From NCBI RefSeq assembly GCF_000429465.1, contig NZ_AUBX01000009.1, positions 248,001 to 312,000 on the forward strand: DNA of 64,000 nucleotides. Direction: 5' to 3'. Every line of letters starts with the position of its first letter. Position 1 is the stretch's first letter. Below are positions 60,379 to 64,000 of this stretch, in pieces. A program made the position numbers and the translations under genes. The notes beneath the pieces were generated by a model, which made no database searches, was not told the DNA's origin, and was given only the letters and a program-made list of their open reading frames with translations. The DNA comes from Algoriphagus vanfongensis DSM 17529 (GTDB lineage Bacteria > Bacteroidota > Bacteroidia > Cytophagales > Cyclobacteriaceae).

Positions 60379-61167
60379 ATGAAAAAAGTCATCCTTTTAT
60401 TTTTCTCAGGAATGGTGCTGTATTCCTGTGCCAAAGTGCCATTGACAGGAAGAAGTCAGTTGGCTACCGTCTCCAATGAAGAAATCATGCCTCTGGTCAA
60501 TGAGGAATATCAACAAGTGAAGCAAGAGTCGAAATTAATCACCAATACGGCTGATGGACAGGCTGTCGTAAGAGTTGGAAATCGTGTTGCTGATGCTGTA
60601 GAAGCATTTTTGGTCCAAGAAGGCTACGAAGATTTGGTTGCCAGCTTTGATTGGGAATTCAATTTGATCGATTCAGAGCAGGTCAATGCTTGGTGTATGC
60701 CGGGTGGAAAAGTGGCCTTTTATACTGGGATCATGCCAGTGACGGAGGATGAGACCGGGATCGCAGTTGTCATGGGTCATGAGGTAGCGCATGCCGTAGC
60801 GTCACATGCGCGAGAAAGGATGTCCAATGGAATGCTAGCCAACTTGGGACTGAGTGTCTTGTCTGTAGCAGTCGGGCAAAATCCAAGTATGACTGAGCAA
60901 ATATTTCTACAATCTGTGGGGATGGGAAGTGAACTTGGCATGTTGAGCTTTTCCAGAAAGCACGAGTTAGAAGCCGATGAACTGGGATTGATTTTCATGG
61001 CGATGGCCGGGTATGATCCCCGCGAAGCTCCTGTTTTTTGGGAAAGGATGGCTGCTGCGGGAGGTGAAACTCCTCCGGAATTTCTCTCTACTCACCCAGG
61101 ACCGGATAGAAGGATCGAAAAGCTAAATGCGAATATGGATAAGGCTTTGAAATATTATAATAAATGA
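60379..61167 (+). CDS. M48-family metalloprotease lipoprotein
   Basis: The 262-residue product has a lipoprotein signal (MKKVILLFFSGMVLYSC, Cys17). The M48 zinc site is VVMGHEVAHAVASHARERM (His134 to His138), and the third ligand is Glu198 in SRKHELEADELGLIFMAMAG. It ends STHPGPDRRIEKLNANM, typical of the Oma1/LoiP/YcaL group of periplasmic peptidases. Relatives act in outer-membrane quality control; that is inferred here. A strong terminator follows at 61190-61220, part of a repeated 36-bp sequence. Confidence 0.93.
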   Translation: MKKVILLFFSGMVLYSCAKVPLTGRSQLATVSNEEIMPLVNEEYQQVKQESKLITNTADGQAVVRVGNRVADAVEAFLVQEGYEDLVASFDWEFNLIDSEQVNAWCMPGGKVAFYTGIMPVTEDETGIAVVMGHEVAHAVASHARERMSNGMLANLGLSVLSVAVGQNPSMTEQIFLQSVGMGSELGMLSFSRKHELEADELGLIFMAMAGYDPREAPVFWERMAAAGGETPPEFLSTHPGPDRRIEKLNANMDKALKYYNK

Positions 61168-61184
61168 TCGACGCTTTCAAGAAA

Positions 61185-61220
61185 TAAACAAAAAGGAGTA
61201 GGTGATTAGCCTACTCCTTT
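61185..61220 (+). repeat. 36-bp terminator repeat, left copy
   Basis: This sequence from TAAACAAAAAGGAGTAGG to CCTACTCCTTT contains an 11-bp terminator stem AAAGGAGTAGG/CCTACTCCTTT and recurs exactly at 62492-62527. Here it is the terminator of the M48 gene. Confidence 0.9.
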
Positions 61221-61253
61221 ATTATATTTATGAAATAGCCAAGTATAGAAATA

Positions 61254-61781
61254 ATGAGTTTTTTTTTAAGATTAGTTGTTTTATTTGTGGTTCTATTTGG
61301 TATATCATCATGTAGTAGAAAATCATGGGATAATTCATATAAAGATGAAGATAACTATGAATCATTTTATGTCGTAGATACAATTTTAATAGAAAATCCT
61401 GTATATGTTTCTATTAGTAAAAGAGGGCTTTCTAGAGGTTTTTATATGAGTGAAAAGGATCTTAATATCTCTAGTAATCTTGATTTAGATGAAATGGCTA
61501 GAGACTCTAAGGTTTATTTTTCTGGAGGTAATTTGTTAGGTTTCTTTCCAGGTGAATCATTTGTTGAAATCTTGGATTCCTGTTCCAATATTTTTTCAAT
61601 AAAAAAAGCAAATAAAGAAGTGATTTTATATTACTCAGATAAGCCAATAAAGAAGTTTGTTTTGGCTTTATCAACATTAAATTATTATAATCAGGTTGAT
61701 TCCTCGTTAGAATCTTGGAATTTAGAGTCAGACTTGGAAAAGTCAGTATATATTAAAGTCGTTTTTCCATTATGTGAATAG
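61254..61781 (+). CDS. AT-rich lipoprotein of unknown function
   Basis: The 175-residue product starts MSFFLRLVVLFVVLFGISSC, a lipoprotein signal with Cys20. After it comes a polar part without recognised motif; FYVVDTILIENPVYVSISKRG and GNLLGFFPGESFVEILDSC look like beta-strands. I recognise no family. The gene is much richer in A and T than the flanking M48 and exonuclease genes, and it lies inside the block bounded by two 36-bp repeats (61185 and 62492). Both suggest it was acquired. Start at ATG 61254 is the only reasonable one. Confidence 0.65.
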   Translation: MSFFLRLVVLFVVLFGISSCSRKSWDNSYKDEDNYESFYVVDTILIENPVYVSISKRGLSRGFYMSEKDLNISSNLDLDEMARDSKVYFSGGNLLGFFPGESFVEILDSCSNIFSIKKANKEVILYYSDKPIKKFVLALSTLNYYNQVDSSLESWNLESDLEKSVYIKVVFPLCE

Positions 61782-61800
61782 AAGGACCTTCCCCCAATTA

Positions 61801-61844
61801 GGAGTAAAATTCAATTATTTAAATGGCGTTGACTAGGTGTAGTT
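61801..61844 (+). repeat. Degenerate repeat unit, copy 1
   Basis: GGAGTAAAATTCAATTATTT then AAATGGCGTTGACTAGGTGT. It resembles 62278-62322 (GGAGTAGAATATGATTGGAT then AAAATGGCATTGACTAAGCG). Each copy follows a small gene. Confidence 0.45.
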
Positions 61845-61967
61845 TGAACCTTCACGCGGATAGTAAATATATGAGGTTTTCGTTGCAAAAGATAACATAG
61901 TTTAGATAATTTTCATATGTAGTTTGCCTTTCTTGAAAAGCTATTTTCAAAAATAAATGAGATGTAA

Positions 61968-62222
61968 ATGAAAAAATATAGGTATATTATAATTTTAACT
62001 TTCTTATCAGTTTTGGTTCAAATGTATCTTAACTTCGATCAGCTTTCAAGGGCGTTTGGAGGTGTAGTTTTTCAGTTTATAGGATCTGGACTAATAGGTT
62101 GGGTATTTTCGCAATTTTATAATAAGTATTATAAGTCCTCACGATTAGTGTGGTGGGCTAGATTCTATGCATTAATGATTGTAGGCTCTATAGTTATGCA
62201 TCTAATTGGTGTGACCAATTAA
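61968..62222 (+). CDS. Small membrane protein of unknown function
   Basis: The 84-residue product has three predicted membrane segments: about 4-20 (YRYIIILTFLSVLVQMYL), 31-49 (VVFQFIGSGLIGWVFSQF) and 62-80 (FYALMIVGSIVMHLIGV), with a basic loop YNKYYKSSRLVWWARF. No motif is recognised. It is AT-rich and lies within the block between the two 36-bp terminator repeats, 186 bp after the lipoprotein gene. With so few residues, only the membrane pattern and a plausible ATG support it. Confidence 0.55.
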   Translation: MKKYRYIIILTFLSVLVQMYLNFDQLSRAFGGVVFQFIGSGLIGWVFSQFYNKYYKSSRLVWWARFYALMIVGSIVMHLIGVTN

Positions 62223-62491
62223 TAATTGAATTTGATAGAAATGCATATTTAGGTGACGTGATAGGTTTTTCCCGCTGGGAGTAGAATATGATTGGATTAA
62301 AAAATGGCATTGACTAAGCGTAATCCACGACAATTGACGGGAGAAATTATACATTACTATTTTTAGAATTTGACAATTTCTAAATTAATAGGTTTTACGG
62401 ATAAATTCCAATTAAAAATTGGCAAGGATAGGAGGGTGGAATTGCAAGTCCTACCCAGCGTTAAATGGAGTCATAAGATTTCAAAAAGCAG
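62223..62491. other. AT-rich non-coding tail of the inserted block
   Basis: No ORF or RNA gene is supported here. It holds the second degenerate repeat unit (62278-62322) and short decayed-looking sequence. Base composition differs from neighbouring core genes. Confidence 0.5.
62278..62322 (+). repeat. Degenerate repeat unit, copy 2
   Basis: GGAGTAGAATATGATTGGAT followed by AAAATGGCATTGACTAAGCG; compare 61801-61844. Similarity is partial, by eye. Confidence 0.4.
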
Positions 62492-62527
62492 TAAACAAAA
62501 AGGAGTAGGTGATTAGCCTACTCCTTT
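62492..62527 (-). repeat. 36-bp terminator repeat, right copy
   Basis: Identical to 61185-61220. It lies 7 bp after the stop of the convergent exonuclease gene (62534), and its symmetric stem serves as that gene's terminator. The two copies bound the AT-rich block. Confidence 0.9.
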
Positions 62528-62533
62528 TTGATG

Positions 62534-63340
62534 TTATTTAGATCCAAAACCTCTCAGCTTCACTTGAGTCAGTTTTCTTTTGGTATCCAATGGAAAATCG
62601 CCTCGCATCATCCAATCATAATAGCCAGGTTCTTCTTTGAGTACTTCTTCGATCGGTTTTCCCTTGTGTTTTCCAAAGTTGAAAACTTCAATACCCTCGG
62701 AATTAAATATAAATCTACCAGCCAGATCGACCATTTTTTCATTGACCAGATCGTGGATTTTCTTCATGTCATTCTCGAAAACTCCCAGTTTATTTCCCTG
62801 TAAATCTTCGGCTTCTTCTCCTAGGTATCGCTCTACCTGAGCTCTGAAAACATCCAAAGTAGCCAAAGTATCAGCTTCAGCACTATGGGCATTTTCCAGT
62901 TTTTTACCGCAGTAAAATTTGTAGGCAGCAGTCAGGTTTCTTTTTTCCATCAAGTGGAAGATTTTCTGCGCATCCAGAAGATTTCTTTTGTCCAAGTCGA
63001 AGTCAATTCCTGCTCTCAAAAACTCTTCAACTAGTAAGGGGATATCGTACTTCAACACATTGAAACCTGCCAAATCTGCTCCGCCGATGAATTGATGGAT
63101 ATCTTTAGCCAAGTCTTTAAAAGTAGGTTCGTTTTTGATGTCTTTGTCATAAATCCCATGGATCAGAGAGGACTCCAATGGAATGGGAATCCCAGGGTTG
63201 ACCCGCTTGGTATAGATGTCCTGCCACCCGTTTGGATGAACCTTCACGATGGAGATTTCCACGATTCTGTCGGTTCCCACATTGGTTCCAGTAGCTTCAA
63301 GGTCAAAAAATGCAATTGAGTTTTTTAAGTTTAAATCCAT
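62534..63340 (-). CDS. DnaQ-like 3'-5' exonuclease
   Basis: The ATG at 63340 (MDLNLKNSIAFFDLEATGTN) is better than the TTG at 63346. The 268-residue product is a DEDDh exonuclease: FFDLEATG (Asp13, Glu15), AGFNVLKYDIPLLVEEF and HSAEADTLATLDVFRAQ. A C-terminal domain with EVFNFGKHKGKPIEEVLKEE and YYDWMMRGDFPLDTKRKL also occurs in exodeoxyribonuclease X-like proteins. It may act in repair or RNA turnover; substrate is not known. It follows the mpl stop by 2 bp on the same strand, so the two genes form a unit. Confidence 0.9.
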   Translation of the reverse strand: MDLNLKNSIAFFDLEATGTNVGTDRIVEISIVKVHPNGWQDIYTKRVNPGIPIPLESSLIHGIYDKDIKNEPTFKDLAKDIHQFIGGADLAGFNVLKYDIPLLVEEFLRAGIDFDLDKRNLLDAQKIFHLMEKRNLTAAYKFYCGKKLENAHSAEADTLATLDVFRAQVERYLGEEAEDLQGNKLGVFENDMKKIHDLVNEKMVDLAGRFIFNSEGIEVFNFGKHKGKPIEEVLKEEPGYYDWMMRGDFPLDTKRKLTQVKLRGFGSK

Positions 63341-63342
63341 TT

Positions 63343-64000
63343 TCAATCAAATTTTGCTTTGAGTCCTTCTAGGTTCATATTGTCATAGTTGCCTGAGCTC
63401 ATCAAAAGCAGATTCGTGTTTGTATAATCTTGGCTCAAAAGGTACGATTTTAAAGCATGACTATCCGTAAAGAGTTTTAAATCCTTTCTTTTAAATCCAT
63501 TTCTGAGAGTTTCCTCATCCATGAGTTCAAGCCGTTTCATTTCCGCAGCATGCGGATTGAGGTAGATGATGGCATCGTCTGGAGCATCCATGGTAGATGC
63601 ATAGTTGGGCAGAAAATCCTTGTTGAGGGAGGAATAAGTATGTAGCTCTTGCACGGCGATCAGCCTTCGGTTTGGAAACTGAGCCTTGACAGCATTCGCA
63701 GTTGCTTTCAATTTGGAAGGAGCATGTGCAAAATCCCGATAAAGTGCGCGGTCTTCCTGAGCTTTGATGAGCTCCATCCGCTTGGCAGCACCTTTGAAGC
63801 TTTGGATAGATTCATAAAACTGGTCCTCACTGAGACCAAGTGCTTCGCAGACTTTCTTTGCACCATTTAGATTTTGCAGGTTATGCTCTCCGAAAATTCG
63901 AATAGCAATCTCTCCCGCTTTGGTAATAAGGCTTGTTTTTCCTCCTGAAATACTAGCAGGGTGAGCTAGGTAGGGATTTTTGATCCCTTTGATGGCACTT
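63343..64000 (-). CDS. mpl: UDP-N-acetylmuramate:L-Ala-gamma-D-Glu-meso-DAP ligase (5' part outside the window)
   Basis: The frame is open to the right edge, so only the last 218 residues are seen. They contain the end of the Mur ligase central domain and the C-terminal domain: GEHNLQNLNGAKKVCEALGL, FKGAAKRMELI, YRDFAHAPSKLKATANAVKA and FPNRRLIAVQELHTYSSL. The FAHAPSKLKAT stretch is a hallmark of Mpl, which reuses tripeptide from cell-wall turnover, rather than of MurC. In a recycling pathway it fits with the NamZ protein at the other end of the window. It precedes the exonuclease gene by 2 bp. Confidence 0.88.
   Translation of the reverse strand, partial: SAIKGIKNPYLAHPASISGGKTSLITKAGEIAIRIFGEHNLQNLNGAKKVCEALGLSEDQFYESIQSFKGAAKRMELIKAQEDRALYRDFAHAPSKLKATANAVKAQFPNRRLIAVQELHTYSSLNKDFLPNYASTMDAPDDAIIYLNPHAAEMKRLELMDEETLRNGFKRKDLKLFTDSHALKSYLLSQDYTNTNLLLMSSGNYDNMNLEGLKAKFD

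Noticed and set aside
1..64000. tRNA or rRNA genes, CRISPR arrays
   Set aside because: No intergenic region shows a tRNA-like T-arm (GGTTCRA-type) with matching acceptor arms, and no regularly spaced repeats were seen. Gaps are short and mostly hold terminators.

Overview
The window is chromosomal DNA from a member of the Bacteroidota, most likely the Cytophagales (Cyclobacteriaceae, Algoriphagus-like). The reasons are the protein repertoire (TlpA-like lipoproteins, a DUF1343/NamZ protein, a six-bladed propeller lipoprotein, a large exported BNR/VPS10-type propeller, a 58-residue histone H1-like protein, 463-residue-type arginine decarboxylase), TAnnTTTG-type -7 promoter elements, few visible Shine-Dalgarno sites and several TTG/GTG starts. 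Lineage is inferred from recalled family resemblance, not from a search. There is no rRNA, tRNA, CRISPR array, insertion sequence or prophage.

Layout. 1-5.7 kb: an exported protein (partial), fmt, an exported NamZ-type muramidase, a LolC/E-type permease, a family 2 glycosyltransferase and a TPR lipoprotein. 5.7-10.3 kb: a histidine operon, hisG-D-C-B, on the minus strand, preceded by a promoter, a 27-codon His-rich leader ORF and a terminator/antiterminator set: a classical attenuator. 10.4-17.1 kb: a stand-alone band-7 tail protein, a SUI1-like factor, a tandem universal stress protein, menA, an exported glutathione peroxidase, argS, a GxxExxY gene inside inverted CACAAAG-type repeats, and an arginase-family gene. 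17.1-28.4 kb: an unknown protein, arginine decarboxylase, a D-threonine aldolase-like enzyme, alaS, gatB, a TlpA-like lipoprotein, a possible small RNA, proC and a self-regulated-looking XRE/membrane-protein operon. 28.4-36 kb: envelope glycan genes (glycosyltransferase, UDP-glucuronate epimerase, rmlB), two accessory lipoproteins and galK.

36-47 kb: divergent exported propeller and M1 peptidase genes, the histone H1-like gene, an alpha-oxoamine synthase that may make the sphingoid or sulfonolipid base, a biotin carboxylase, DUF1015, maf and a kinase-like protein. 47-61 kb: housekeeping and envelope genes (DUF3817, thioesterase, pcm, ribE, formylglycine-generating-enzyme-like lipoprotein, ferritin, M28 peptidase, DinB, PhzF, K+ channel, S10 carboxypeptidase, gluQ, lipoproteins, DUF4442, M48 peptidase). 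61.2-62.5 kb: an AT-rich block with two small unknown genes between two identical 36-bp terminators. 62.5-64 kb: a DnaQ-like exonuclease and the 3' part of mpl.

Most of the window is ordinary core chromosome. The points most worth a second look are the his attenuator, the terminator-flanked accessory inserts at 33.2-34.8 and 61.2-62.5 kb, the GxxExxY element, the candidate small RNA near 26.0 kb, the XRE operator lying inside its promoter, and the kinase-like protein at 46.4-47.4 kb.
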